From contig JAJTWR010000260.1 in NCBI GenBank assembly GCA_021613335.1, positions 2,613,501 to 2,677,500 of the forward strand: a DNA stretch of 64,000 bases. Reading direction: 5' to 3'. This document shows, piece by piece, positions 1 through 9,452 of this stretch. Below the pieces are notes generated by a model. It saw nothing but the letters and a program-made list of their open reading frames with translations. It did not search any database and was not told the DNA's origin. The DNA is from Whitmania pigra. Lineage: Eukaryota; Annelida; Clitellata; Hirudinida; Haemopidae. Numbering within the stretch: position 1 is the stretch's first letter; the number at the start of each line of letters is the position of its first letter. Both the position numbers and the translations under genes were made by a program.

Positions 1-504
1 ACAAGCAGATTTGCCTCGATATTTTCTTAGGGCACACAGGCGACCATATTTTCAGGAGTAAATTAGTGTTTCGTAATGCTCCGCATTGGAGCTCCGACAA
101 GGATCCTCAGGGGAGTTTCCTCCGTCTTCAAACGTTTCGGCTTCTCCTTACTTTTTTCTGGTCGGGCTTCCAGTGATCAGCCGGATGTCCCTGTCGTTTT
201 TTATCCTTCGGGACCCAACGCTTACGTATGAGAACGGCCAACGGTTATGAGAGGCTCTCTTTGGCCTTTGCATGTCGATCGCATCCACCTATAGCGGTCG
301 TGAAAGCCCTCCGTGGCCTATGCTCACCGTGTACTTAATACATGTAAATTGGATCTTATAAATCCTTTGTACCGGCAGCCAGGGACGTAATTTGGGGGGG
401 GGGGGGGGGCAGGGGGAAACGCTGTGCAAGGGTTTGCCCCCCCCTCTTGGAAAATGTAGATGTGTCTCAATAATGTCAATTCTTGTCTTGAGGCGATTGT
501 TTTC
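1..504. other. Gene-free left edge
   Basis: No supportable gene. A run of 16 G lies at 394-409 and a C run near 437-444; the short sequences around them can pair as a small hairpin. The segment starting CAGGGACGTAATTT at 380 looks like the end of a hAT-type repeat, but no matching right end was found. The last 8 bases (497-504, TTGTTTTC) are the left target-site duplication of the Merlin element that follows. Confidence 0.5.
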
Positions 505-737
505 GGATCTTTTCCAGATAAGCCCCGCCACTAATGATAAAAGTGTATGCGCGAAAAGTTAAGCCCCGCCACTCTAATTTCATGCATGCACCCAATTTCT
601 GATGTCTGGACATTTGAATATTTAAATGCACGCCATAAGAACAACTCCTTATCCACCTCTATGCTCATTTTGAGCAAATATTTTCTACGTTCGGACCTAA
701 AACCTGAAATAAACTTTCGACTCTCATTCATGACAAG

Positions 738-848
738 TGTAATGTGGTAACGATAGGGGATCTTTGTTTATATGGCGGCGTTGAAGTGCGGAAATTAAAA
801 GGAACGGTTGTTGGTTTTTACGAACAAATAAAACGATAGAACATCACA
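738..848 (+). repeat. 5' LTR of the Gypsy element (111 bp)
   Basis: It begins TGTAATGTGG and ends GAACATCACA, and is identical over its length to 5163-5273. It is very short for an LTR and includes an AATAAA at about 826-831 that may serve 3' end formation. Confidence 0.95.
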
Positions 849-849
849 T

Positions 850-862
850 TGGCGACGAGAAT
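850..862 (+). promoter_or_regulatory. Putative tRNA primer-binding site of the Gypsy element
   Basis: TGGCGACGAGAAT lies one base after the 5' LTR. The leading TGG matches the CCA end of a tRNA, as expected for minus-strand priming. The primer tRNA was not identified. Confidence 0.6.
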
Positions 863-1008
863 TTCGAAACGGACCTTCGCAAATAGTTTGCACCAATTTT
901 ATCGACAAAAATCGGAAGTTTGTTCATTTCGGATAGACGCTGTTGTCTGGCCTCCGAGCGTTATCGAAGTCATCGAAAGCTACTATCGATAACACCATTA
1001 TCTAATCC

Positions 1009-1590
1009 ATGGCTGAAGCATTACCAACGTTTCCGTCGTTTGTAGTCGATTCACACGACTCAGCAGGAGTTCGATGGACAAAGTGGGTTTCTCGCTTTCG
1101 CAACCTGATGGTGGCCGTAAATATTGTTGATCGCAAACGTCAAAGAGCTCTCCTACTCCACTACGCGGGTGAGGAAGTCAACGACATCCTTGATACTCTT
1201 CCAGATGCCGAAGCTGCAGAGGGAGAGGATCCGTTCGAAAAGGCTGTCACTGCTCTCAACAAGTTTTTCACACCAAAGCAAAACGTCGAATACCAGATCT
1301 ACACGTTTCGACAATCTAAACAACAAACAGATGAACCACTAACAGCCTACTACACCCGTTTGAAACAACTGGCAACCTCATGCTCTTTCGACAATGTTGA
1401 TCGTGAGATAAAATCTCAAATCATCCAAGGTTGTTTATCAAGTACACTACGCCGTAAAGCCTTATGTGAACCTGACATGACTCTCACTAAACTCATAGAT
1501 GTTGGTCGTAGTTTAGAACTCTCCGATATCCAAGCAAAGAGTATGGAGAATGAGCATGTTAACAAACTGAGTCTGAATCGCAATAAGTAG
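1009..1590 (+). CDS. gag: Gypsy gag (capsid region)
   Basis: A 193-residue ORF begins 160 bp after the 5' LTR with ATGGCTGAAG. It has the helical capsid-like pattern of Mag/SURL Gag proteins, including a retrotransposon-gag core at about residues 60-150 with the motif YYTRLKQLA. It ends at a TAG (1588-1590) before any zinc knuckle. The CCHC region follows in the same reading frame at the start of pol. Either the amber codon is a recent nonsense change that cut a longer Gag or Gag-Pol, or it is read through. The protein would form virus-like particles in the cytoplasm. Confidence 0.85.
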   Translation: MAEALPTFPSFVVDSHDSAGVRWTKWVSRFRNLMVAVNIVDRKRQRALLLHYAGEEVNDILDTLPDAEAAEGEDPFEKAVTALNKFFTPKQNVEYQIYTFRQSKQQTDEPLTAYYTRLKQLATSCSFDNVDREIKSQIIQGCLSSTLRRKALCEPDMTLTKLIDVGRSLELSDIQAKSMENEHVNKLSLNRNK

Positions 1591-1620
1591 ATTTGCAACA
1601 ATTCCAAGGAAACAGCTGAC

Positions 1621-4600
1621 ATGAAGTGTCACAACTGTGGTGGCACATGGCCACACGAGGGTGGAAAGACATCGTGTCCGGCGCATGGCAAGTACTGCAA
1701 TTCGTGCAAGAAGCCAAATCATTTTGCGTCACAGTGTCGTTCGAAAGATGGTGCATCACAACAGCCGCCACATCAGCGACATCGCGACAGCATATCACAT
1801 GATAGACCGCAAAGCCGACTGCCGAAAACCCGTCATGGCAAATACCATCGTGTTCGCCGTGTCAATGCCGACAGCAACGGAAGTTCATCTGATAACAGTG
1901 AACATTCATCTGAGCAGAGTCGTTATGTGTATGCACTGAGCGTTCATTCAAATCGATTGGACACCAAAAGAAATCTACCACACTTCTTAGTGAATGTAAA
2001 CAACACTACAATCGATGTCATCGCAGACTCAGGAGCAAGTGTAAGCATCATGAGCCAACTCGATTTTTCTAAAATTAAACCTGTACCTCAGCTGCACAGC
2101 AACTACAAACAAGTATTTGCATACTGTTCGCAAAGCCCTCTCAAGGTGCTAGGGACTTTTCGTGCTGTGGTTAGATATAAAGACAGAAAGTCAGACACAC
2201 TGTTCTACGTCATTGATAGCAAGGAAGGTTCTCTCCTAAGCTGGGAAGTATCTCAAGCACTACACCTACTGCACGTCGTGAAACCGATTGGTGAACGTAC
2301 GACATCCACCGATCAGATCGTCAATGAACTCGTCACAGAATATGCTGATTTATTTCGTGGTGTCGGTAAGCTGAAGGACTTCCAAGTCAAACTACACATC
2401 GACAACGCCGTACAACCAGTCGCGCAGCCTCATCGTCGGGTGCCATTCCATGTTCGTCAACAGTTAGAAGATCAACTCAAGCATGACGAAGAGCTCGACA
2501 TCATCGAAATGACAGAAGGAGCTACTCCGTGGGTGAGTCCAGTCGTCGTCGTACCCAAGCCTAAGAGTGAAACTGGCCAAAAACGTGTATGTGTAGATAT
2601 GCGCCAAGCTAACACAGCAATCAAACGTGAAAGACACATTACGCCTACTATAAATGAACTGATCAGTGATCTAAATGGTGCAACAGTTTTCTCAAAATTG
2701 GATTTAAATCAGGGATATAATCAACTTGAACTTGCACCTGAATCACGTTACATTACAACATTCTCCACGCATGTTGGTCTGCGTCGATACAAACGTCTCA
2801 ATTTCGGTATTTCATGCGCTGCAGAGATTTTCCAGAATGCAATCCGTGAGACACTCAGTGGATTAACGGGCGCCTTAAACATTAGTGACGACATTCTTGT
2901 GTACGGTAGAACCGAGCAGGAGATGTTCAACAATCTGCGTGCCGTGTTTCAACGTCTGAGAGAAAAAGGGCTAACTCTTAACAAGCAGAAATGCGTCTAT
3001 GCGAAGCGCAATCTCGAATTCTTTGGTAACGTATTCACTGAACGTGGCATCATGGCAGACCCGAAGAAGATTCAGTCAATTGTTAACATGAACATGCCAA
3101 CCAATGCATCTGAAGTCCGCAGTCTACTCGGGATGACTAATTATTGTGCTCGTTTCATACCAAACTATGCTACAGTTTCCGAGCCACTACGTAGACTAAC
3201 ACGACAGGACACACCATGGCAGTGGACCAATGAGCAAGAATCTGCACTCGCACAACTCAAACAGAAACTATGCAATGCTCCAGTAATGTCGTATTTTGAC
3301 TCTGACAAGCAAACAGAAATACACACTGATGCTAGTCCAGTCGGACTCGGCGCCATCTTGATTCAACATGGAAATAACAACGAAGAACATATCATCGCTT
3401 ACGCCAGTAGATCGTTGACTGATGTCGAACAACGATACTCACAGACAGAACGAGAAGCACTCGCAGTCGTTTGGTCTTGTGAACATTTTCATATATACAT
3501 CCATGGCAAGCCAGTGACCATTCATACTGATCACAAGCCATTAGTCAGTCTGTACAACAATCCAAAATGCAAGCCGCCAGCACGCATCGAGCGTTGGGCA
3601 CTACGCCTTCAACCATATGAGACAACCATCATCTACAGACCAGGTCATGACAACCCAGCCGACTATCTATCACGACATCCAACTTTGTCAAGTGACCGAT
3701 CGAGTCGTGAAGAACAAATCGCCGAAGAGTACGTCAACTACCTCGTGGGTCATGCAGTACCGAAAGCTATGACTCGCATTGAAATTGCCACTGCGACCGT
3801 CAAAGACAAGACACTGCTCGCTGTCATCGATGCGATCCGTACAAACGATTGGTCACACATCGCTAACATAAACACTAACGAGTTTGACACGTTCGCTAGA
3901 ATGCGTGCTGAACTGTGTGTCAGTGGAGACAATATACTACTACGCAATAGCCGCATAGTTATTCCAGAGTCACTGAGGGAACGTGCAGTCAATCTCGCAC
4001 ATCAAGGACATCAAGGCATTGTCAAAACCAAAGCTTTGATTAGGGAAAAAGTCTGGTTTCCTGGGATCGACCGTTTGGTGGAAGAACGCGTCAAAGCATG
4101 CATTGCCTGCCAAATCGCCGTCGCAACCCCGCATCGTGAACCACTACAAATGACCCAACTACCGTCATCACCCTGGAGTGAATTGAGTATTGATTTTGCT
4201 CAGTTAACAACTGGTGACTACCTCCTCGTGGTCATTGATGACTATTCACGATTTCCTGTGGTTGAAATTGTTCAGTCAACCGCAGCAGCCAGCGTGATAC
4301 CAAAACTTGATCGCATCCTATCCGAATTTGGTTCGTGTGACACTCTGAAGTCGGATAATGGACCCCCCTTCTATGGTTTTGAATTCACCCGTTTTGCTGA
4401 ATATATGGGTTTCAAGCATCGAAAGATAACTCCGCTATGGCCGCGTGCCAATGGTGAGGTCGAACGATTTGTGAAGACAATCAAGAAGGTTATCGAGACA
4501 GCGCAACTCGAACACAAGAATTGGCATCAAGAACTGAACATCTTTCTTCGTCAGTATCGTGCCACGCCTCACAGCACAACTGGTCGTCCTCCTGCGACAA

Positions 4601-5130
4601 TGCTGTTTGGACGTCCCTTCAAAACAACTCTACCATCAACAGAATCATCTACAGTCACTGATACACAAGGCGATAGAAAATTTCGTGAGCGAGATGCTCT
4701 CATGAAGTCGAAGATGAAGGACTACGCTGACAACAAGTCCTATGTCAAACCTTCATCAATCAGCGTGGGTGACACGGTCATTGTGAAACAACCAATCACA
4801 CACAACAGATCACTCACACCGTACATGCCAGTACCACACACAGTTACGTCAAAGAACCACTCGATGATCACTGCTACACGCAACACTGACGGACAATCAG
4901 TCACCCGCAACTCGTCACTCTTCAAAGGAATAGATAACCGCTTGTCGGGTTATGCAAAATTCAAGGAACCATCCGAAGACGTGGTGGAAGGTGATGTCAC
5001 ATCCAGTGATGTCATGCCGCAAACTGCTCCGGAAGGCGAGTACAGCACACAGCAAGATCAGAACGTTGTACGCCGCTCCAAGCGTGAACATAAACTGCCC
5101 GCCCGCTTTGCAGACTATGTTGTGAACTAA
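1621..5130 (+). CDS. pol: Gypsy pol: NC knuckle, protease, RT, RNase H, integrase
   Basis: A 1,169-residue ORF in the same frame as gag, drawn from the first Met after the amber codon. Visible parts: a CCHC knuckle (C26-x2-C29-x4-H34-x4-C39) preceded by an atypical C/C/H/C cluster; an aspartic protease motif D136-S-G-A; reverse transcriptase with ISDD at 421-424 in place of YxDD, a variant I recall from Mag-type elements; RNase H with TDAS (D570); an integrase zinc finger H794-H797...C827-C830; and an integrase DD35E core D858, D912, E948. No frameshift or further stop was seen, so it may be functional if it can be translated. The natural N-terminus is uncertain because the frame is open upstream to the TAG at 1588-1590. 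Confidence 0.92.
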   Translation: MKCHNCGGTWPHEGGKTSCPAHGKYCNSCKKPNHFASQCRSKDGASQQPPHQRHRDSISHDRPQSRLPKTRHGKYHRVRRVNADSNGSSSDNSEHSSEQSRYVYALSVHSNRLDTKRNLPHFLVNVNNTTIDVIADSGASVSIMSQLDFSKIKPVPQLHSNYKQVFAYCSQSPLKVLGTFRAVVRYKDRKSDTLFYVIDSKEGSLLSWEVSQALHLLHVVKPIGERTTSTDQIVNELVTEYADLFRGVGKLKDFQVKLHIDNAVQPVAQPHRRVPFHVRQQLEDQLKHDEELDIIEMTEGATPWVSPVVVVPKPKSETGQKRVCVDMRQANTAIKRERHITPTINELISDLNGATVFSKLDLNQGYNQLELAPESRYITTFSTHVGLRRYKRLNFGISCAAEIFQNAIRETLSGLTGALNISDDILVYGRTEQEMFNNLRAVFQRLREKGLTLNKQKCVYAKRNLEFFGNVFTERGIMADPKKIQSIVNMNMPTNASEVRSLLGMTNYCARFIPNYATVSEPLRRLTRQDTPWQWTNEQESALAQLKQKLCNAPVMSYFDSDKQTEIHTDASPVGLGAILIQHGNNNEEHIIAYASRSLTDVEQRYSQTEREALAVVWSCEHFHIYIHGKPVTIHTDHKPLVSLYNNPKCKPPARIERWALRLQPYETTIIYRPGHDNPADYLSRHPTLSSDRSSREEQIAEEYVNYLVGHAVPKAMTRIEIATATVKDKTLLAVIDAIRTNDWSHIANINTNEFDTFARMRAELCVSGDNILLRNSRIVIPESLRERAVNLAHQGHQGIVKTKALIREKVWFPGIDRLVEERVKACIACQIAVATPHREPLQMTQLPSSPWSELSIDFAQLTTGDYLLVVIDDYSRFPVVEIVQSTAAASVIPKLDRILSEFGSCDTLKSDNGPPFYGFEFTRFAEYMGFKHRKITPLWPRANGEVERFVKTIKKVIETAQLEHKNWHQELNIFLRQYRATPHSTTGRPPATMLFGRPFKTTLPSTESSTVTDTQGDRKFRERDALMKSKMKDYADNKSYVKPSSISVGDTVIVKQPITHNRSLTPYMPVPHTVTSKNHSMITATRNTDGQSVTRNSSLFKGIDNRLSGYAKFKEPSEDVVEGDVTSSDVMPQTAPEGEYSTQQDQNVVRRSKREHKLPARFADYVVN

Positions 5131-5148
5131 TATTTGACTAAGTTTTCC

Positions 5149-5162
5149 AAAAAGGGGAGGGA
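5149..5162 (+). promoter_or_regulatory. Polypurine tract of the Gypsy element
   Basis: AAAAAGGGGAGGGA directly abuts the 3' LTR, the position where plus-strand DNA synthesis is primed. Confidence 0.8.
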
Positions 5163-5273
5163 TGTAATGTGGTAACGATAGGGGATCTTTGTTTATATGG
5201 CGGCGTTGAAGTGCGGAAATTAAAAGGAACGGTTGTTGGTTTTTACGAACAAATAAAACGATAGAACATCACA
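5163..5273 (+). repeat. 3' LTR of the Gypsy element (111 bp)
   Basis: Identical to the 5' LTR (738-848) and followed by the ACAAG target duplication at 5274-5278. Confidence 0.95.
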
Positions 5274-5353
5274 ACAAGGAGACAGCGATACGTTTTTGCA
5301 AAGCCACGGAGGGATCCGTCAGCAACGTTTATGCAACAATGGTCACCAGATAA

Positions 5354-5536
5354 CTCTTTCAACTTTATACTCATCAAACGGTTAATCATACAGAAAACTT
5401 TGTGGATCCAACGAGTGGAGCTCACACACAAACCATCGAATCTTTGTGGCACGTCTACAAGATGCAGAATAAGCGCCAATGCGGCACACACCGATCTTGG
5501 AGGCAAAGGTACAGAAATATGGATCTTTTCATATAA
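5354..5536 (+). pseudogene. Merlin / ISXO2-like transposase C-terminal remnant
   Basis: After an in-frame TAA (5351-5353) this frame reads about 60 codons containing [11 protein letters not shown], then [12 protein letters not shown], and ends at TAA 5534-5536. The order TVNHS-x-NFVDP...GAHTQ-x-IE-x-x-W is the signature of the last catalytic block of ISXO2-like (IS1016/Merlin) DDE transposases. The N-terminal part with the first two catalytic acids is missing, so it is a fossil. It lies in the right arm of the 505-5668 element. Confidence 0.75.
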
Positions 5537-6044
5537 ATTATTAATGACATGTTTCAATTTTACCCTCTTCAATAAAAACTAGAAGTACAAATTTCATATC
5601 CTCTGTTTTATATTCTTTTTTTGGTGGCGGGGGTTAACTTTTTGGCGGGGCTTATCTGGAAAAGATCCTTGTTTTCCTGGTAAGTTTGCTCACCTTTCCA
5701 GTTAATGTTATCTCTTTGACCGAACATTTAATAAATCTAAGCATCTCCTCTCTGTTTATCTCCCTTATGGACCTCAAAATCTTTACCCTGTTTATTTATT
5801 TATTTATTTGATTATAGTCCTTTGCATAACTGAGATGATTTGGACTGATTTTATGAGTCAATTTATCAATTGTAGCCTCGTCCGATTTTTTGCATTTTGC
5901 ATTCTTTCGTGACATTTTAAAAAAATGTGTCGCTTTTTTTCGTTGAAAATAGGCATTTTTATTTCCGACCAAAACAATTAGAATCACTTGGAATCGTTGA
6001 CACATGGTTCAGCTTCAATTTGCATGCTGTGAAAGTTCGCTTCA

Positions 6045-6100
6045 ATACCAATGGGGGAGGCAGGGGCGGCATTTTGGGAGAGTACGTAAAACTTAAAATA
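6045..6100. repeat. Fragment of a hAT-like repeat family
   Basis: The stretch AGGGGCGGCATTTTGGGAGA followed by TACGTAAAACTTAAAAT resembles 51716-51757 and its duplicate near 57977-58018, where the sequence opens CAGTGGCGCACCAAAGGGG, a typical hAT terminal motif. Only part of the left end is recognisable here. Confidence 0.45.
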
Positions 6101-6532
6101 TTGTATTCCGATGGAGTGTCCTAGTCAGAAACCCCTCAGACGGAGCATCAGGTCGAAGCTCAATGTAGTCACTGGATTTGAGAACTATGCTTAGCAATTA
6201 CGCTAGCGTAGATCTCATCTACCGGTGGGTTCAAGAAATGAAATGTGTCCGTCGTTCAAGCTGTCAATTTATCTTCCTTAGGTTAGGGTATCAGCACGCA
6301 TCCAAATTCTCCAATGAATATTGTTATCCTCCCAGTAATCTAAACTCAGACATTTTTATATCACATTAATTGTTTGAACACTTAAGGAATAATATGAAAG
6401 AAAAATAAATACAGATCAAGTCTGGTGTTTTCCTATAATTCAGTAATCTTCCAATAGACTTGGTTGAACAAAAGCAAAATATTACGATGTCAATTCGTGG
6501 TTAGATCAGTTTTGTACAAAGCATTCGATGTG

Positions 6533-6670
6533 ACTTGTCTTCCGTCAGCAGACACTTATATAATGGTAAAAACCTAATCTTTAACGTAGCTGAAGTTAGC
6601 AGACACTCAAATTTTACGTTAGAGACTAGGCTTTTACCATTATATAAGTGTCTGCTGGCGGAAGACAAGT
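6533..6670. mobile_element. Short foldback MITE (138 bp)
   Basis: The arms 6533-6588 and 6615-6670 are near-perfect inverted repeats of 56 bp (three differences seen), starting ACTTGTCTTCCGTCAGCAGA, around a 26-base loop. The flanks TCGATGTG and TCGAGGAG could be a decayed 8-bp target duplication. No coding capacity. Confidence 0.75.
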
Positions 6671-7057
6671 TCGAGGAGTGGAAAGTGGGTTAAAGCCAAC
6701 GCAATACAACGGTAGTTATATTTTTAATTATTTTTTTTTACAAAACATGGCTTCTCTTCTCAGGAATAAGTATCTTCTAAAAAAAAAAAAACACGGCAAA
6801 GGCCTTCGGCAAATGTTTGACCAGATAAACAGGCGTTGTGTCAACTGTCGCTGCTGTTCAAATTTTAGTTTTTAAATATTTACAAAAATTACAGATTACA
6901 GTTTAATATAATTAAATTATGTACTTTATTTAACAAAACTTTCAACATTGACAAAATATTTAACTCAGCATAGTTGTCTATTGTTTATTTCCCGTGCATA
7001 GCTGCATGCCGACATTGAACCGGCACGGTTTATATCGTTATCGCTATCCCGTCAAAT

Positions 7058-9325
7058 ATGTCTTTGCTTCTTTGGTTATCTAGACTCCATTGTAGGCATC
7101 AAGTGTCTTCTAGGTTTCTGAATCAGCAAAAACTTTATTTTTCATCGCAAGGTTGGTTCCATAGCAGTAACGTTAACCTTAACGTTAAGTTGAGGACGTT
7201 ATTATTATTAGTAATGATTAATAAGTAATGATTTATCTTAAAAAAACTGAATCCAACTTTTGGGTTTATTTCTTTTTAGGTGGGATTAAAACTCCAAACC
7301 TTATCAATCTGATTTATGATACAACTCAGTATTTTATAATTAAGTGATTTAATTTAAATTTTCTTCTGTTTTAAGCTATTAAAGTGAATTGTGATTTTTT
7401 TTCATAAAAGAAGTAATTGGGATATTATTTGAACTTTAACTTTCCAAAGTTGTTTAAAAAATCAGTAATTTTGTTGCTTCTATGGTGACACATCTTACAT
7501 CTAATATTTGAAGATACCAAAAATATTGCATTATAAGTTTTATATGGTGTGAGTACAAGTGATACTGCATTTAAGATGGGAATCATCTCTTACAAAGAAT
7601 TTATTTATTGAGAACTATTATCATTATTTAAAACATGCAGTGGACCCAGAAAGTTTGTATACATCCCCCAAAGTCCAAGAATTGCTTAAAAAGATAACTG
7701 GCTTTGATTTGGATAAAATTCTCAAAGCAAAGCCTGTTGCAGAGCCAGAACCCCCAACATACAAACTTCTCACAGATGAGCAGCTGCAAAAGGTTTGAGG
7801 CAATAAAAATCTGCAAGCACGTATTAGTAGCAATAATGCTGATGTTTTAGGCAATTTATAAATGAACTGGTTATTATTAAATTTTCAAGCCTTTAATTGA
7901 TTTTGCCCAGGTGCAAGAGGAAGCGAGAATACATGCGCAAAAATACTTGCAAATGCCACCCTTCAAGAAAGCTGTGGATGTTGAGGCCACAATGAATCAA
8001 ATTCTATCAAAAGATGAAGAAATTGCCATGTTTGAAAAGAAGCCATGTTCTTACGTCTTTGCCGACATTTCACCCATGTTGCACAAAAGGGTTAACTCTA
8101 ATATTTTCTTTTGCAAAATTCAAAATTGTTTTAATCAATCAAATTGATCATAGGAGCGAGCAGTTGTCATCAGGGAATTCAATGGCACTCTGAGGCTAGC
8201 AGACCTGCATGAGAAAGATCGTGTTCTTCAAGTTTTTTATCCAGAACCAGGAAAAACCCTCAAGATACCTGATATGTTCAAAGAAGAAAGGCTAGAGGTA
8301 AGATTGATATAAAGAGGATTGGACCATGGGGTGCCAGACTATTGAACGAAGGAGACGATAAATCGAATAACGAATTAGACCTTATTACGAATCGTTAAAA
8401 CGTCTCCTTCGTTATTCGATGTACGATCCAATTCGTTGTAAGATCTAATTCGATATAAGATCCAATGTATACAGGAATAAAAAAAGTTTTATTTAATAAA
8501 TAAAACTAGTAAATTCAAATTTATCGCCAATTTTATTGTTTCGAATAAATATCGGGATTAATTACTTGGAGCCAATTCAAAAAGTAATTGTTTGCCTTAA
8601 CGACTCGTTATAAGGTCTAATTCGTTATTCGATTTATCATCTTTTTCGTTCAATTGTCTATGAGCCGGACCATGGATTGCAGTTTTTATTCTTTGTAGGA
8701 ACTCCTGTGTCCCGAAAATTATGCATACATTTTGGATCGCAGCCTTATGCAATTTGAACCTGATGACCCAAACTACGTTCGGGTAAGAAATCATCTCAGG
8801 CCACCTATCATGAGCATCTGCCATAACACAGTTTCTTCCCACAGGTCACGCAAAGAACATACGAACACATTCTCAGCACAAAACAGTTTGATCTCTTCAG
8901 GTCAACACGCCACTTTGGTCCCATGTCCTTCTACTATCTCCTCTACAACAAAATTGACAGTTTACTGTGTGACATGATGAGCAGGGATCTGTGCGTAAAC
9001 CCAAATGATAGCTGAATCGATTAGATTGTTAAAAGTTAACTTTTGAATTCAGGATTGATGATGCTTTCCACCTCATCCAACTCTACTGTTTGGTTCACCC
9101 AGAAACTGGCACAAGCAAACAATTGCGGGCATCGGAGGATAGTGATCGATTCAAAGCTATCCAGGTAGGGTAACAGTTTGTGCTTGCAACTAAATGTGTG
9201 TTGAATTCAATGCTTGGTTTCAGACATATTTGGAAAATGACAGTAAAGACAAAGTGGTCTTGGAGCTGACCCTAAATTCATACTTGACCAGGATTGAGAA
9301 TGAGCAGAAATCTTCATCCAACTGA
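7058..9325 (+). CDS. MRPS22: Mitochondrial small ribosomal subunit protein S22 (mS22)
   Basis: Eight exons: 7058-7151, 7641-7792, 7911-8090, 8154-8297, 8699-8782, 8845-8990, 9053-9164, 9224-9325. All junctions keep phase and give about 337 residues; the human protein has 360. The first exon encodes an Arg- and Ser-rich, acid-free presequence (MSLLLWLSRLHC...) typical of mitochondrial import. Diagnostic blocks shared with animal MRPS22 are KITGFDLDKIL, PPTYKLLTDEQL, YVFADIS, REFNGTLR, FDLFRSTRHFGPM and LIDDAFHLIQLY. It is a metazoan-specific component of the mitoribosome 28S subunit and acts in the matrix. The exon 1 to exon 2 join is the least certain because intron 1 is 489 bp and could hide a small exon. 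Intron 4 holds a 337-bp MITE. The gene converges with the CARD gene, stops 128 bp apart. Confidence 0.93.
8330..8666. mobile_element. Mutator-like MITE in intron 4 of mrps22
   Basis: A 337-bp insertion flanked by the 9-bp direct repeat GGACCATGG (8321-8329 and 8667-8675). Its ends are imperfect inverted repeats of about 65 bp: left begins GGTGCCAGACTATTGAACGA, the right end complement begins GGCTCATAGACAATTGAACG, and both run on into GATAAATCGAATAACGAATT. A 9-bp target duplication with long TIRs starting GG points to the Mutator superfamily. No transposase is inside. It lies between a clean donor (8298) and acceptor (8697-8698), so splicing is presumably tolerated. Confidence 0.85.
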
Positions 9326-9452
9326 TGACTTTAAAGATATAATTTTGGTTTGAGATTGTCAGTAACCATTAAAAGTTATGTTTTAATGAATTTTATTGAA
9401 AATGTCTCACAAGTAGGTCATTAGCATGGTGTGAGTTAATAAGCAAATACAT

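Larger units (their letters stand above)
738..5273 (+). mobile_element. Complete Ty3/Gypsy LTR retrotransposon, Mag/SURL-like
   Basis: This is a 4,536-bp element with two identical 111-bp LTRs (738-848 and 5163-5273) that start TGT and end ACA. It is flanked by the 5-bp target duplication ACAAG (733-737 and 5274-5278). A primer-binding region starting TGG follows the 5' LTR, and a purine tract (5149-5162) precedes the 3' LTR. The domain order protease, RT, RNase H, integrase is that of Gypsy; the integrase lies after RNase H. Identical LTRs imply a recent insertion. It sits inside the Merlin element, so it is the younger of the two. Coding capacity is intact except for one in-frame amber codon between gag and pol. 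Confidence 0.95.
505..5668. mobile_element. Decayed Merlin-type DNA transposon, interrupted by a Gypsy element
   Basis: A perfect 26-bp inverted repeat joins 505-530 to 5643-5668 and begins GGATCTTTTCCAGATAAGCC. It is flanked by the 8-bp direct repeat TTGTTTTC (497-504 and 5669-5676). A second, subterminal inverted match (AAAAGTTAAGCCCCGCCACT at about 552-571 against 5623-5642) lies just inside. Without the nested Gypsy insertion only about 620 bp remain. The right part carries a remnant resembling the ISXO2/Merlin DDE transposase. TIRs starting GGA, an 8-bp target duplication and this transposase type are the known Merlin signature. The copy is internally deleted and cannot be autonomous. 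Assignment to Merlin is an inference from these three signs together. Confidence 0.8.
5677..7057. other. Intergenic stretch before mrps22
   Basis: No supportable gene. It contains a TTTA-type simple repeat at about 5788-5809, a hAT-related fragment at about 6045-6100 and a 56-bp-armed inverted repeat (6533-6670). The last few hundred bases before 7058 are presumably the mrps22 promoter; no sharp motif was recognised. Confidence 0.5.

Noticed and set aside
738..5273. Endogenous retrovirus with an env gene
   Set aside because: Pol is followed by only about 30 bp before the 3' LTR, so there is no room for an envelope gene; it is a plain LTR retrotransposon.
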